DNA from: Isoetes taiwanensis
Lineage: Eukaryota > Streptophyta > Lycopodiopsida > Isoetales > Isoetaceae
NCBI GenBank assembly: GCA_021234155.1
Contig: JAJEKV010000197.1
Location: 145,818-209,817 of the forward strand
Length of the DNA: 64,000 nucleotides
Direction of reading: 5' to 3'
The notes below the pieces were generated by a model. That model was not told the origin of the DNA, ran no database searches, and was given only the letters and a program-made list of their open reading frames with translations. Shown here piece by piece: positions 46,225 through 57,750 of the stretch (position 1 is the first letter of the stretch; every line of letters starts with the position of its first letter). Made by a program: the position numbers and the translations under genes.

Positions 46225-47764
46225 CAGGATTGGTCCATGCACAATTCATAAACAAAAGAAAACAAAACAACACAAAACAAAACCCCCCCTTTTAAACCAT
46301 TAGTAAAGAACCATGAAAATGAAACGGCAACAAGAAATATAAAAACACACTCTCAGGCCACTGGAGGGTAATTCTGCGTGTGCAGCATTGTTTTTTTATG
46401 CTTGGCTATTGAAATTGGAAAAGTTGGATTGCTCGTTCCTTTTGTGAACAGAAATAGTGTTTCAGTGTTTTTTAAGGGCTTACTCGAGAAAAAACAGCAT
46501 GCCATTTCTTCTTCTTTGCCTGCAGACATCTGATTGTAATGAATCTGTGGCAAACAATTCTTTCTTTTAGTTCGTTGGATTGTGATTCTGTTGCGTCTCC
46601 TTTGATCTTCCTTTCTGCTTCTGCTGATGGAAATCTGGGTTTGAATCACTAATTTAATTTGAATCAGGATTTTTGTTTACCGATTTCAAATTTGCATTTT
46701 GATTTACCCATTTGAAATATGGGTTTGAATCACTCGACCTTGGCTGGTTGATCACTAGATTTGAATCTAAGTTTGAATCACTAATTTTCAATCCAAGCTT
46801 TGCCTTTCCTTCTTTGATCGTCATATTTGCTTCTTTCATCTTCTCTGCTGCTTTTGCTTTTTGTTAGGTTGGAACAGGGCAAAAAACCATGGGGCTTCGC
46901 TTCTCTCTCTATGGCTGCCAAGGCCCATAGTTTGGCCCCTGTGTTCAATGGTTGCATGGATAGTGGATGTTTTTTTAGATTGCTAAAAAGGATCGATTAG
47001 AATTGAGAAACCGATTAGAGTTGAGGAAGGTTGAGAAAGTTGAGTATTGGTAAGTGCATCTTCCATGTCTACATTTTCTTCAATGCATCGCATGTAATGC
47101 CCTCTGATTACGTTCTTTTGGCATAATAAGTATTACTCGATCTGCTCAAAATTTACAAACAGAAATAATTTCCATCAACCCCCTTGAAAAACCTCCACTT
47201 TCACAACAACTAAATTAAACAATTTAACATTGACACCCCTTAAGTCAATAGAGAAAATGACCATTCACGTCCCACTTGGGCTTTTCATCCTTCCAACCGT
47301 AAATCCCTCTCATCTTTACTCTTCACATTGCCTTTTGCACTTAGGCCCTTAAGTGCGCTCCCATTCTCCAACTCACTTTAAGACCCATTCTCTTGGATTT
47401 ATGTTAATACTGATGGATTAATGTGATATGCAATTTTATTTCTATTTTACTGTGCAATAACACTGTAATATTTGCCAATGCGTTTAATGATTTGTTAGGA
47501 AGCCGAGATTGAACAACCAAACAAATTAAATATTTGACATACTGAAGTTTGATTTGCAAAATTTGCCCACATTAGAAGCATAAAATTATTCCTTTACCTT
47601 CAACACTTCTGCACTAACTCAGATCAGCCCGAGCAAGCCAAGCACTTGAATTTACGTCTGATCAGCATTTCAGAAGCCTACTCATGTTCGGACATAGAGG
47701 CAGTGGCACGGTTTTTCGTGGACACAATGCATATCCCGAGCCCCAAAGTTCTATAGCATGAAGA
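46225..47764. other. No gene recognised; TTTGAATCACT phrase repeats
   Basis: GTTTGAATCACT recurs three times between about 46,638 and 46,785 within CAAAT/ATTTG-rich text. Otherwise no coding or RNA feature was identified. Confidence 0.4.
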
Positions 47765-48004
47765 GTGGGTGCTCAAAGGCTAGAACGACCGTGTCATCTT
47801 CTCGTGCAGTTTGCAGCATCACAGGGTAGGTTGCATGTGCTACAGCATGGGAGTCACCTCAAGGGCATCAATTTCCCTGTACAAGAGGATCTATCTCCAG
47901 TTCAGTTGACCCAGCGGCGTGTGGAGTTGTGCAAGGTCCAAAAGGCGAGGCTCCACAAGAAATGGGCAGTGCATCAGGGAGGCGTAGAAATTATCTCCAG
48001 CTAA
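47765..48004 (+). pseudogene. LINE ORF1-like C-terminal fragment
   Basis: The frame reads RLHVLQHGSHLKGINFPVQ, then EDLSPVQLTQRRVELCKVQK and ARLHKKWAVHQGGVEI. This resembles the C-terminal part of L1-type ORF1 proteins, where LKG...V.EDLSP...RR.L...K.AR..GK.A...GD is usual. The stretch upstream (HLLVQFAASQGR) fits the preceding RPI.V.F.....R block. It is only about 80 codons long with no flanking domains. The second half was copied in the adjacent tandem duplication, so the fragment predates that event. Confidence in the family is moderate. Confidence 0.55.
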
Positions 48005-49001
48005 TGGCCTCAAAACCCATGGTTGGGATATTGTTAGCTGCTTTCCCTCTTCATATTTGGTTCGATTTTGATTTTCTTTTCTTTTGCCATATGCGTTGTA
48101 ACGGGACTTAGGCTCCATGTTCTGTTTTGGTTGGGCTTCGGCCCTCTGTTCTATTAGAGCCCATGCCCTCTTTTTGTTCTAGTTCCATAACCCGATTAAG
48201 TTCCGTGGACGTTAAAAACTTTTTTTCCTTTCTTATTCAAGTCGCGATCAAGAGATAATCTCCATCTCAATGTTGACTATACAATCTAATCCCACAGACT
48301 TGGACCTACTTACATACATCTTCTGTTTCATATACCTTCAACAACATCGGATTTGGAGCCAATATATCTAATAAAGTATAAGGCTGAAGATTGTAAACCA
48401 TTTAGAGCTTGAAATAATAAAGACTTACAATCCATTCTTTCTGTAGCCTTTATGAGCAAGCTTGGCAAGGTCCAAAAGGCGAGACTCCACAAGAAATGGG
48501 CAGTGCATCAGGGAGGCGTAGAAATTATCTCCAGCTAATGGCCTCAAAACCCATGGTTGGGATATTGTTAGCTGCTTTCCCTCTTCATATTTGGTTCGAT
48601 TTTGATTTTCTTTTCTTTTGCCATATGCGTTGTAACGAGACTTAGGCTCCATGTTCTGTTTTGGTTGGGCTTCGGCCCTCTGTTCTATTAGAGCCCATGC
48701 CCTCTTTTTGTTCTAGTTCCATAACCCGATTAAGTTCCGTGGACGTTAAAAAACTTTTTTTTCCTTTCTTATTCAAGTCGCGATCAAGAGATAATCTCCA
48801 TCTCAATGTTGACTATACAATCTAATCCCACAGACTTGGACCTACTTACATACATCTTCTGTTTCATATACCTTCAACAACATCGGATTTGGAGCCAATA
48901 TCTAATAAAGTATAAGGCTGAAGATTGTAAACCATTTAGAGCTTGAAATAATAAAGACTTACAATCCATTCTTTCTGAAGCCTTTATCATGAGCAAGCTT
49001 G
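47931..49001 (+). repeat. Tandem duplication, 534-bp period, two near-identical copies
   Basis: Copy 1 is 47,931-48,464 and copy 2 is 48,465-49,001. They differ by a handful of substitutions and one- to three-base indels (for example the length of an A/T run near 48,220/48,755 and a TA pair near 48,365). The upstream edge falls within the LINE ORF1-like fragment. The shared edge word is AGCAAGCTTGG. Minus-strand open frames in each copy (ending 48,118 and 48,652) are the same chance frame. Confidence 0.95.
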
Positions 49002-49261
49002 GCCCATCAGATAATGGGGCAGACACAATCTTTTGCACATCTTTCAATAAGCTTATATAACTTGTTTGTGAGCAATTAACACAGATGAGTGATAAATATG
49101 TACGCTAGCCATAATTGAGTTTGCAACGACAATTCTCTCAGCTCTAGTTAGAGTTTTGTGAATACCACTAAATTTCTCTTAATTCTGTGAATGGTACTAT
49201 CCCATGATGCTTTAGGTGACATTGTTAATTGAGTTAGGCAGGCCAAGAAGATTTTGGATAA

Positions 49262-49650
49262 ATGATTTTGATACCTCTAGTGTTGATTGAGAGATCAGGA
49301 TTATCCCAAATAATGGAGCTTTTCTTCAAGTTCAAGCAAACCCTTGAAGCGAGGCTAAAAATATTGATACATTCAAAGAAGTCATCCAGGATATTACTTT
49401 CAGGCCTTTGCATAATGAAAGTATCAATAGTATTCTACAATACAACTAGTTGGCTATGAGAATTAGGCATTTTGAGGCCAACAATTAGATGTGAAGCTTG
49501 TAGACAAGATATAAGTCTGGCTAAAACTTCTGCAACATTTAGAAACATATATGGTGCTAAGGGGCAGCCCTGCCTCACATTGCTTTGGATGGGGAAGAAA
49601 TCAGTGGGAGAACCATTGATGATCATGGCCGAGTATGCATTGATATTAAC
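49262..49650 (-). pseudogene. LINE reverse transcriptase fragment, minus strand
   Basis: On the minus strand the text reads NAYSAMIINGSPTDFF, NVRQGCPLAPYM, NVAEVLARL and VGLKMPNS, then (after a stop) a ruined active-site region ending in ASRVCLNLKKSSIIWDN. It aligns to LINE B residues from the GSPSQFF block to the HLNLAKC block. YADD is not preserved. It is a different, older copy of the same or a sister LINE family. The sequence on its 5' side (49,651-49,902) is open but does not match RT. Confidence 0.85.
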
Positions 49651-49916
49651 TGGAGGTAACACAGGTAAGAACTTTATTGGATCGAGTTGTTCAGCTTCAA
49701 GCATTGTAGAGGCATTAATAGTACGATTTGAAGAACTAGGAATAGGAGCTGATGCAAATTTAAAGGAAGAGGTGCAGACAATTTTGGAAGAAGAAAAAGA
49801 GAAACAGAGAAGAGCCTCCGGATTAGATTGAATGGCATTCTCGAGGGGGAAAAAGAAGATGGTAAAATGGTGGCAAGTAAATTCTGTGATGAGCAGCTTC
49901 AAATCGATAAATTATG

Positions 49917-50038
49917 TATAGGGGAAAGGAACAAGGGGACCCCTTTCTGGTGTAGCTAGTGGGGTCCCAGGACCGGCGGTAGCCGGGAGTGGGTCACCGG
50001 CTGCGCTGGAAAGGGGGACCGTTGTCCTTTCCCCTATA
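49917..50038. mobile_element. Short GC-rich TIR element (MITE-like), 114 bp
   Basis: GGGGAAAGG opens it at 49,921 and its complement CCTTTCCCC closes it at 50,034. The inverted similarity runs about 28 bp inward (…ACCCCTTTCTGG against CTGGAAAGGGGGA) with a few mismatches. TATA stands on both sides (49,917-49,920 and 50,035-50,038), a plausible target duplication. Its inner part (GGTCCCAGGACC and nearby) can form further stems. Confidence 0.65.
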
Positions 50039-51220
50039 ATATAGAAATAGGGGAGCCATTTTTTCCCCCTTTTCCTTATTGCATGGCTCCGTCGAGGCGC
50101 ACAGGGCGGCCGCCTCGACCTCCTACAAGCATTGGATCGGCAGAAGAAGGCATTTGTGCCTTGATTTTCTTTGATGGACGTTTTTGTAGCCATTGAAGTT
50201 TTGTTTCTTGACTTTTGGTGCTTAGATTCTTGCATGACCAGGAGAAGGATAAAATGCTACAGGTTTTTTCTTGTTTCACGTGATTTTGCAAGGATTATTT
50301 TTGTCATTTAAGATTCTTCTTGGTTTTGCAGTAGTTACATGAATCGAAGTCTATTTCGGCGAGATTTTTGTTCAGATGTAGCACCTGTGGGTGTTTCTAA
50401 GTATGCAGGCGAGTTTTTTGTTCAAATTTAACATGCGTGGGTGTTTCTAAGTCTGCAAGTAAAGTTGCATGCAGAGTTTTTTGCCATTGAGGTTTCTTGC
50501 ATTGAAGTGTTCTTGGATTTTCATGCCTGTAAGTTTTTTTGAATGTATAATCATGTTATTCTGTTGCAGATGGATTTGGAGGGCTGAATCTCCATGCATG
50601 CTTTTATTTCTTTGTCGGAAGCATGTTCTGCATTTTCTAAGGCCAGGGATAGGAGTGCCTGTGAGGTACTGCGGGCCAGATCGTTGCCAAATGCACTGTT
50701 ATTTTTATAGCAGTATTAACGACTTTGGATCCTCTTCAAAACCCAGCTTTGCGTAGTTGTAGCCATATCATGGCTGTGATTTGGGCAGCACTTGGAACGG
50801 AGCCTGATCCTGATGCGGCTTAGAAAAAATGCTGGATTTTTGTTCCTGTCCATGTTTGAAATCTTGTTTATGTGCCTCTGCTCTATTGTTAGACCAAAAT
50901 GGATGATTAAAGAGCAGTGGTGTTGGGTTGAGACATTGTAGAGCGTGATGTATTTCAATCTGTGTTACTATGTATAACTTTTTCGATGTCAATTTGTATC
51001 TAAATCTCTGGTTTGCAGTTCTTGTTTCATTTGATTGTGATCTCATTTGATGTTTAAAAAGGTATGACACTAAAAAACAATGACTTAAAAAACTATGGTA
51101 ATCGGCTAAACCAGTTGAGCAGAATTGGAAGACCTAACTTCCATTCCGTGATGTAGGGATCTGACACGTGTCAGCACGAAAATACATGCCACATAAAAAT
51201 GGCGACCCTATTTCTATATT
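50039..51220. other. No gene recognised; one 51-bp tandem duplication
   Basis: GTGGGTGTTTCTAAGT.TGCA with a preceding TTTTTGTTCA block occurs twice at about 50,357-50,460. The rest has no coding similarity. An MAPSRRTGRPPRPP-type frame starts at 50,083 but soon ends. Confidence 0.4.
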
Positions 51221-51620
51221 GTGTTGTTTAAGCTTGCTTGTTTAGAATATGAGGATGTAGAAGATTCTACGGCAATTTGTATACGCTCTTCCATTCTAGC
51301 AGGTGATAAAGAGTTGATAGTAGTAGTTTGTTACATCTCTTCCGTAGATCAAGAACAACAATCGACAGCAATTTTCAGACTTGGTTCTTTTGTATCAAGA
51401 TGGAGAAATAATTCAGATATTTTACTTGTTGGAGACTTTAACTGTTAGACAAGCAGATTGCAAGCAAATCAAATATATATGGGTGGTTCGCCTGACAATT
51501 TGGAAGTAGTGCAACCGACGGATCAATTTCTTAGAAGGAGCGATCATGGTGAAATTAATGAAGGGGGGCGATATTGGATTTTCAAGGGGATTTGTCCCTG
51601 GAATATATCATGCTTTACTT
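51221..51620 (+). pseudogene. LINE endonuclease (EEP family) fragment
   Basis: The frame contains ELIVVVCYISS near 51,315 and DILLVGDFNC at about 51,416-51,445. The GDFN block with preceding hydrophobic strand is the conserved core of apurinic/exonuclease-endonuclease-phosphatase type LINE endonucleases. After a stop, text such as NQIYMGGSPDN follows, as after GDFN in non-LTR elements. This is the domain missing from LINE A, but the distance and divergence suggest another copy. Only about 130 codons remain. Confidence 0.65.
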
Positions 51621-51699
51621 ATCGAGATGAAACTGCAAGTCAGTTTATATACTTAGTAGTAGATTATTTGATTTAGAACTATTGCATGCTTTGGACAAT

Positions 51700-53094
51700 G
51701 CCAAAAATTTGAGATAGATGCATTCTACCCTGAGACCGGTCATCCTTGCATTCACAATTGGAGGGAACCGATTGAAGCTGGTATCCATTATGTTATTTCC
51801 TTTGCAAATATATGTACAAAGGCGACAATGCTAAATAATCTATTAATAACAAGCGTGAATAAGATATATGGAAAATCTGTAGGTTGATGAAAGTTCATGT
51901 AAGTTCTTCTGTATAACTCATGAGTGCATAGGGTTTATGAAGCAGAACTCAGATATGAGACTACGACTTAGTGCATGCTATAGAACCGTTGAAATACTAA
52001 GGGGCACAAACTTCCAATGGTTATATGAGTGCCCATAACATATTAAGTATATTAGGGTTGTGAGATTTTGGTACAATGGCTTGGAGACAACTGTTATTTG
52101 AATTATAGAAACACCATGTGATCGTGGAGTCATTACTGAGTTAAATCAGCGCCACCAACAACATCAAGATTTTCTTTGCAACATTGATGGGAATGTCAAA
52201 TCTTGCTGCACTGTGCACCTTTAACAAAGTTAATAAGCTACCTTATTGATATCCTCGTAATCCACATCTATAGTGGTACTTGCTTCAGTATGAGCTTGCC
52301 CTATTTTTTTGGACTCACCTTTGTCTGCATGTTTCTTCTTCGTTACCTATGCAGACATAGATAGGATCTGGAGCTAGGATTGAATTCAACAATCTTGTAA
52401 AGAAAGAATTGACCATGATTGTTTGGTAATTGGTTGGGCAATGAGGGTCACCTGCCTTATAGATGAAAATGACTATTGTAGGGAAAAGCCTTATTGTAAT
52501 GCCCTATTGAACAATGCCTTTAGGATGGGCACTATTGGCGGCCCAGCCCAGTTGAGCAGCTCTAACCGCATAACACCAACTCTGCCGTCTTGCCATTGGC
52601 GAGACGCTATATAAGCCTGGGTTAGCTTGGGTTAACTCATGTCTCTGTAATGACCAGTTTCGAGCCCATTTGTGGCGGGGGTATTGCTTCTCGAGTCCCA
52701 AGAAGATCATAAAGCTGCTGCAAGTATTGTACCCATTGCCCTAAAGTGATGTTCCTCATAGGCTACATAGGCTTCTTTAGTATCCTTTGTTAGAATGTCT
52801 TGGGATGACAGTCTAGGAGATAGAACATTTCTCAATGATGCTCTGCAATGTACTTGGCTTTCTGATCGCAGGCATTGTCTGATCGCATTGTCTGATCGTA
52901 GGTGGGCGTAAGGTGGGGCCAATGACCGGTGGAAACTAGCATCTAAGCTCCTTACATTCATCATCAAACCACTGGTTACGAGGAAAGGTTTTAGCCCCCA
53001 AGGTCCTTCATGGGTGGCTTTGAAGAAGAAAAATGGAATATACAAAAGGCCAATGAGTTTGGATACATCATCCTAAGAAACGTCTTTGAAAAAT
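51700..53094. other. No gene recognised
   Basis: A stretch around 52,495-52,650 starts TGTAATGCCC, has GCTATATAAGCC (TATA-like) and could be part of an LTR, but no second copy or ends were found. A minus-strand open frame (52,707-53,045) shows no motif. Confidence 0.35.
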
Positions 53095-53270
53095 AGGTAA
53101 TAGGCATATGAAGCTGGCTTGTAGGTATTATGGTCCAGTTCAAATTGCAAAATTGGTGAGAATCCCTATCGTCTACATTTGTATGGAATGTGACTAACCT
53201 ATATCCAATTCTTAATGTTGAAGTACTAAAGCCCTATAAGGCTAGTGAAATTTCACTTGAGGCTTTGCAA
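53095..53270 (+). pseudogene. Ty3/Gypsy integrase C-terminal fragment
   Basis: KLACRYYGPVQIAKL (about 53,110-53,155) followed, after frame changes, by a YPILNVEVLKPYKA reading (about 53,205-53,250). This reproduces the ending of Gypsy integrases, where KL.PRYYGPF.I ... IHPVFHVS.LKPYK is usual (GPY/F module). Nothing upstream in the frame continues the integrase, and stops interrupt it. It is too short to classify further. Confidence 0.7.
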
Positions 53271-54439
53271 AAAATTAACATGCAGAGCCTCTTAATATTA
53301 GAAGTGACAAGGAGGTGTTTGAACTAGAAAAGATACTCACTCAACAAGATAGATATCTACATAGATTGATTCGCTGCAGCTGAAATCTTTTCAGGATCTA
53401 AAAAGGTTAGATCCTAACGTGATGCCTCAAAAAGGAAGTACCTCTGCCACTTATTTTAGACGATATATAAAGCCCCTTTTACAAAAAGGTTCCTTCTTCC
53501 AGTATTTATGGAAGAAGGGCTCTACGGAATTGATTATTAGAGCCTTGCAAACTTTTCTTTCCAGAGGCTGTTAGCCAATGTTCAACTTGCATCCTGATTC
53601 TAAATTGCTTCTTTCTTTCTTCAAGTGTCTCCTATTGCCATAATCATGAGCTCTTATTGATTAAAGCAAGGTAACGATTCCTTATAGAGAGGCCGGTTGG
53701 GTCGTTCAAGAATCAATCTTAAAGAATGGGTTGAATTTTATATTAAGTCTTGCTAAGTCTTGCTTAGTTTACATCACAATCCACTAGAGAAAAACATGGG
53801 ATCTTAGAAGGGTTTGCACAAGTATAAGAAAACATATAGATGGTTTTGCCAATCCACTCTGCCACATCAATAGTGGATGGATTTAGCCAATGCACCATTG
53901 CTTTTTGAGATTAACTTAATAAGGTAAGACAAGCCCGTGGATTGGGTTAAGAGTGGATTGTCTTATTGGTTGCTCAGATTAAAAAAGGGTGCCAATAAAA
54001 TGGCAAAAATCAAAAGAAGACAAGTTCTTTGCTTGTATGCCCACTATGTCTGTTCTAGACACGCTGAAAGGGTAAGCCCAGCAGATTGGGATATTGGCCC
54101 ATAAAGCGAAGGGGATAGAAACTCCCGATTATGTAAAGTAGGATTTGGATATGCAGATCCCAGCAGGGAATATCATACGCTGTTTTCTGGAAGAAAACTT
54201 TTCAAGTTCTTTTAGCTTCTTTCCTTGCTAGCAGGAAGCATTTGTTATTTGGCAGAGGCAGTTCAAGAGACAGGTGACTTATTCTTCATATCAATGCCGA
54301 ACAATCAGTTTTTTCTTGTAAATATCAAGGATGCAGAAGATAATCCCGACAATGCTGCATTGATTAGCGCGCATGATACACTCGGAGGTATGGGACTCTT
54401 TGATATCAAGTTCTCTAATTTGTGCATGCTAGGGATTTA
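53271..54439. other. No gene recognised
   Basis: A KKGANKMA reading near 53,985 faintly recalls the end of Gypsy RNase H, but it lies after the integrase piece and is not convincing. A 71-codon frame at 54,225-54,440 has no motif. Confidence 0.3.
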
Positions 54440-54585
54440 AAATGTTTCAAGTACTACTATGCTTGAACATTTTTTTATGTGGATACTGATATCCAATCAT
54501 ATGCTCAAGTACTGATATGCTTGTAGCACTTTAGACCAGGTTCTGATATGCATGTGTCAATCTCAAGTACTATTAAGCTTGAGGG
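54440..54585 (+). repeat. Short self-complementary repeats (TCAAG...CTTGA)
   Basis: TCAAGTACTACTATGCTTGA (about 54,446), TCAAGTACTGATATGCTTG (about 54,507) and TCAAGTACTATTAAGCTTGA (about 54,565) are three similar units. The outer two have TCAAG/CTTGA ends and can fold back on themselves. A purine-rich GGGCAGCTGGGGGA follows the last. Confidence 0.75.
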
Positions 54586-54779
54586 CAGCTGGGGGACTGT
54601 TATACTTCAGCCTGCATTCTGTTATCCTTTGCTTACAGGTTTAAAACTGGTTGCAAAATGTTTTTGAGAAAAGTATACGTTATCTGTTAATTGTACTTTC
54701 TCGTCAGACGCTGATATAAGAAAGCTTTTTGACATATTATGTATCAGGCCAACAGGGCTTCACTGTGCTCATTCTTCCT

Positions 54780-54853
54780 ATCTGATCTTTAGAGATCAAT
54801 ATTGTAATCTTTTCTATATTAATAGAAAACCACCTTGCCTTCAAAAAAAAAAA
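54780..54853 (+). mobile_element. LINE-type 3' tail
   Basis: TCAATATTGTAATC, CTATATTAATAGAAAA and CCTTCAAAA then an A run (54,843-54,853) resemble the 3' ends of LINE A and B (ATTAATGAAAAA, CTCAAAA). The upstream part of the element is not recognisable, so this is probably a short or old insert. Confidence 0.55.
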
Positions 54854-55651
54854 CCGGCTTGAACTAGTCTAGACTAGCACAAACATCAGCATTGGTCAAT
54901 CCCGCCGCTGTCTTATCTGGCCATACAAGAACCGTTAAGTCCTAGATGGTACCATCCTTTCCTGGTAAACAGCATCCATGTTATCATATAACATACCTTT
55001 CTGGTTTTACACTTTCAGCCACAATGACCAGGTTTTACATTTTTAGCCACAATGACCACTGTTCCATGCTTACATGAAAGGTGACAAATGCATTCCCTAA
55101 GGATGGAATCCAATAGCCAAGTTATATTTCTTAACCGATTACATCAGATTCCAAATAAATTGGACAATCATGTTCCTTGTCAAAAATGCCTTATTGACAC
55201 ATACATTATGTATTCAGTAAAGCATTCTGTAAAATAAGTTTCAGCTAGCAACAACCCCAATTTATAAACTTAAAGATAAAGGGGATTGGCATGAAAAAAC
55301 AGCATAAACTGTGTTCTAGAGAACCCTAAAATATAATTTTCCATCTCAAGCATACACCATGGAACCAAGAATAGTATGAGATCTAAACCTTTAAGTCATG
55401 CAGTATTCTTATAAATAAGAAGTAGTTTCCATTACCAGCTAGAAAGGTAGCAAACAACATGGAGCTTATTGCTGCCAGTAGAAATAGCCCATAAGAGAGA
55501 TCAAGCATGTTTGTAAATAAAAAAACCTGGTCAGGCTGGTAGAACCAGCACCCCAAACTGCATATAATCATGAAAAAACAATTATTGTCGCATTTAATTA
55601 AAGTGGGTCAAATCTCGCAATTTGGGACTCGGGCTGAAAATGGGACTCATA
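54854..55651. other. No gene recognised; 28-bp tandem duplication
   Basis: GGTTTTACA.TTT.AGCCACAA followed by TGACCA occurs twice in a row at about 55,001-55,056. Otherwise unremarkable AT-rich DNA. Confidence 0.4.
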
Positions 55652-55973
55652 CAAAAAAAAAAAGAGGGGAGGGAGAGGGGGCACATCTTGATAAGGAGAA
55701 GGGTAGGAGGAGAAAGAGGGAGGAGCCACACGTTGAAGAGGGGAAGAGGATAAGTTGGAAGAAGGGGCAAGGGCAGGGAGAGGAGAGGAGAGCAAAAGGG
55801 CAAAGGAGGAGGGGGGGGGGCAAAGAGGGCAAAAAGGAGGGGAGGGGGCAAAGGGGGAGGAGCAAAGGAGGAACTGGAGGGGCAAAGGGAGGAGGGAGGG
55901 GAGGGAGGGAGAGCAAAGAGGGCAAAAGGGGCAAAGGGGAGGAGCAAAGGAGGAATGGGAGGGGCGGGGGCAA
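55652..55973 (+). repeat. 320-nt polypurine tract with GGAGGGGCAAAG-type units
   Basis: The plus strand is almost wholly A and G, with very few pyrimidines (mostly single C in GCAAAG). Units such as GAGGGCAAA and GGGGAGGAGCAAAGGAGGAA recur. Runs of three or more G are frequent. Long open frames on both strands here are artefacts of composition. Directly after it comes an A-run and a 120-nt AATT/TTAATTAA-rich block (55,985-56,105). Confidence 0.9.
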
Positions 55974-56105
55974 GCCCTCCCCCCCAAAAAAAAATAAAAA
56001 ATAATAAAAAGTATTAATTATTAATATATAATCAATAATTAATTAAGCTAATTAGATTAATTAAGCTAATTAATTAATCAAATATAAATTAAATTAAATC
56101 AATAC

Positions 56106-57479
56106 TCCAAAACCTTTCGACCCACTAGTCGAGAAAGCAATTTAATTCCAAAGACAAAAATGAGGAATTTCAAACACTACTAGCCAAAACCAAAACACCT
56201 ATAAACTAAAGGTGATTTTAGCGAAACTTAAAATCAATGCCTCCTTCCCACCAACACAACAAAGGGAGAGGCCGGATAAACAGGCACTTGAGATCCCAAG
56301 CAATGAAATGGAGGAGCAAAACTTTAAAGAAAAGCGTTGAAGCAGGAGCAAATAAGAAGGGTCACGGTGCCAAAGACACAATCCGTATTTTCCGCCAACA
56401 TTTCTTGCTTTGCATTGAAGAACAAATTGAGATTCAAGATCGCTACCTACCCACAAAGGTCTTCTAAACCACCATAGCTGGATCGCTTTGGATTGAGACA
56501 AAGGAGCCCATGTGGCTATGGAGTGATGTGGGCCTTCGAACGGAGTTTGCTTCACGGAGTCGATAATGCAAGTGCATGGACGGCTTCAGAAGGAGCTATG
56601 GAAGCCGCTCCACATACTCGCATTTGCTTTACGGAATTGCTTCACAGCGCAATACAAAGACAGATGCGCGTGCACCGCCCTGGCCGCCAGTGCTCGCTTT
56701 TTTTGGGCATGTTGTGGCGTATGTGGGGATGGCGCACAATCTCAAGTGCATGAATGGGTTCTTGCATCAAATTGCATCAATCTTGAATAGAGGCATGAAT
56801 TTCGCTGAATCCACCAAGATGTTCTTGCATGGGCATTTCACTTCTGCCAATCTAATGGAGGCGACCATGAATTCAGGTTCTAATGGAGGCGACCATGAAT
56901 CTGTTTGAACAGGGGGTCCATGCCGAGTTGCTTTTCCATGCCATGAAAGTTGTTGTAATCAGCCTTGTTCTCCCCTGTTTTCACCACAGCCTTGTTCATC
57001 CCCCATCCATGTTTTCAGACCTGAAGAATCGGCCAGAAGAGCTTCAAGAATCGGCCTGAAGAATCGGCCAGAAGAGATTCAAGCCAGGAGAGCTTCAAGA
57101 ATAGGAAGGTCCTCAAGAATCCAATAGGAAGAGAGATGTAGCAGATGTTTTTGTTATGCCTTCATGCAAGGTTTCATAGTCGGAATAAAAAAAAGCCGTC
57201 CTCATCCTATCGCCATAGCCGGTTCTGCCATAGCCTGAAGAACAAGAACGCCATAGCCGCCTGAAGAACAAGAACGCCATAGCCGTTGATGGGTATCCAT
57301 GATGGCAGGACTCCGAAACCGTCCCAAAGGTATGTACCAAATTGGTATGTACTAAATTTCAAATTTTAAGTATGGGAAAAAGAGCTAGGGGTCCATTTTT
57401 TTCCATAGAAAAAAAGAGCTGGGGGCATAAAAAAATGCATAGAATGTTGGGGAAAAGGGTCCATTTTTTTTCCATAGGA
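56106..57479. other. Unrecognised DNA with several short duplications
   Basis: TCTAATGGAGGCGACCATGA occurs at 56,851 and 56,879. AAGAATCGGCC.GAAGAG-type units recur at about 57,025-57,090, and GCCTGAAGAACAAGAACGCC occurs twice at about 57,231-57,275. Overlapping plus-strand frames at 56,493-56,908 are open but have no recognised motif. Confidence 0.4.
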
Positions 57480-57750
57480 AATACATGTTGAGGGCATTTT
57501 TCATAAAAATGCATAGAATATTGTGGTTATTGGAAAATACATAATATTAGGATATTGTGCTTATTAAAAAATATATAGTAATACATGGAGAGGGCATTTT
57601 TCATAAAAAAATGTGGTTGTTGGAAAATACATAATATAGGATATTGTGCTTATTGAAAAATATATAGTAATATATGGAGAGGGCATTTTTCATTAAAAAA
57701 AATGCATAGAATATTGTGGTTGTTGGAAAATACATAATATAGGACCCAGC
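57370..57750 (+). repeat. AT-rich tandem repeat, units of about 100 bp
   Basis: GGAAAATACATAATATAGGA, ATTGTGCTTATT.AAAAA, GAGAGGGCATTTTTCAT and ATGCATAGAATATTGTGGTT follow one another about three times. A further copy lies at 59,222-59,300, and looser relatives (GGGAGGG.ATTTTTCAT) at 59,470-59,590. Confidence 0.85.

Noticed and set aside
49472-49831. 119-codon plus-strand frame as a gene
   Set aside because: It is the shadow of the minus-strand LINE RT fragment and has no similarity of its own.
53940-54010. Gypsy RNase H end (KKGANKMA reading)
   Set aside because: The match is very short, it lies on the wrong side of the integrase tail, and no supporting motif is near.
54598-54843. Solo or 3' LTR of a Copia element (TG...CA, purine tract before it)
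   Set aside because: No second LTR, no target duplication, no Copia coding upstream, and the end matches LINE-type tails with an A run.
55570-56004. Long Lys/Arg/Glu/Gly-rich and Pro/Leu/Ser-rich frames on both strands
   Set aside because: They are read-outs of the polypurine/polypyrimidine tract, not proteins.
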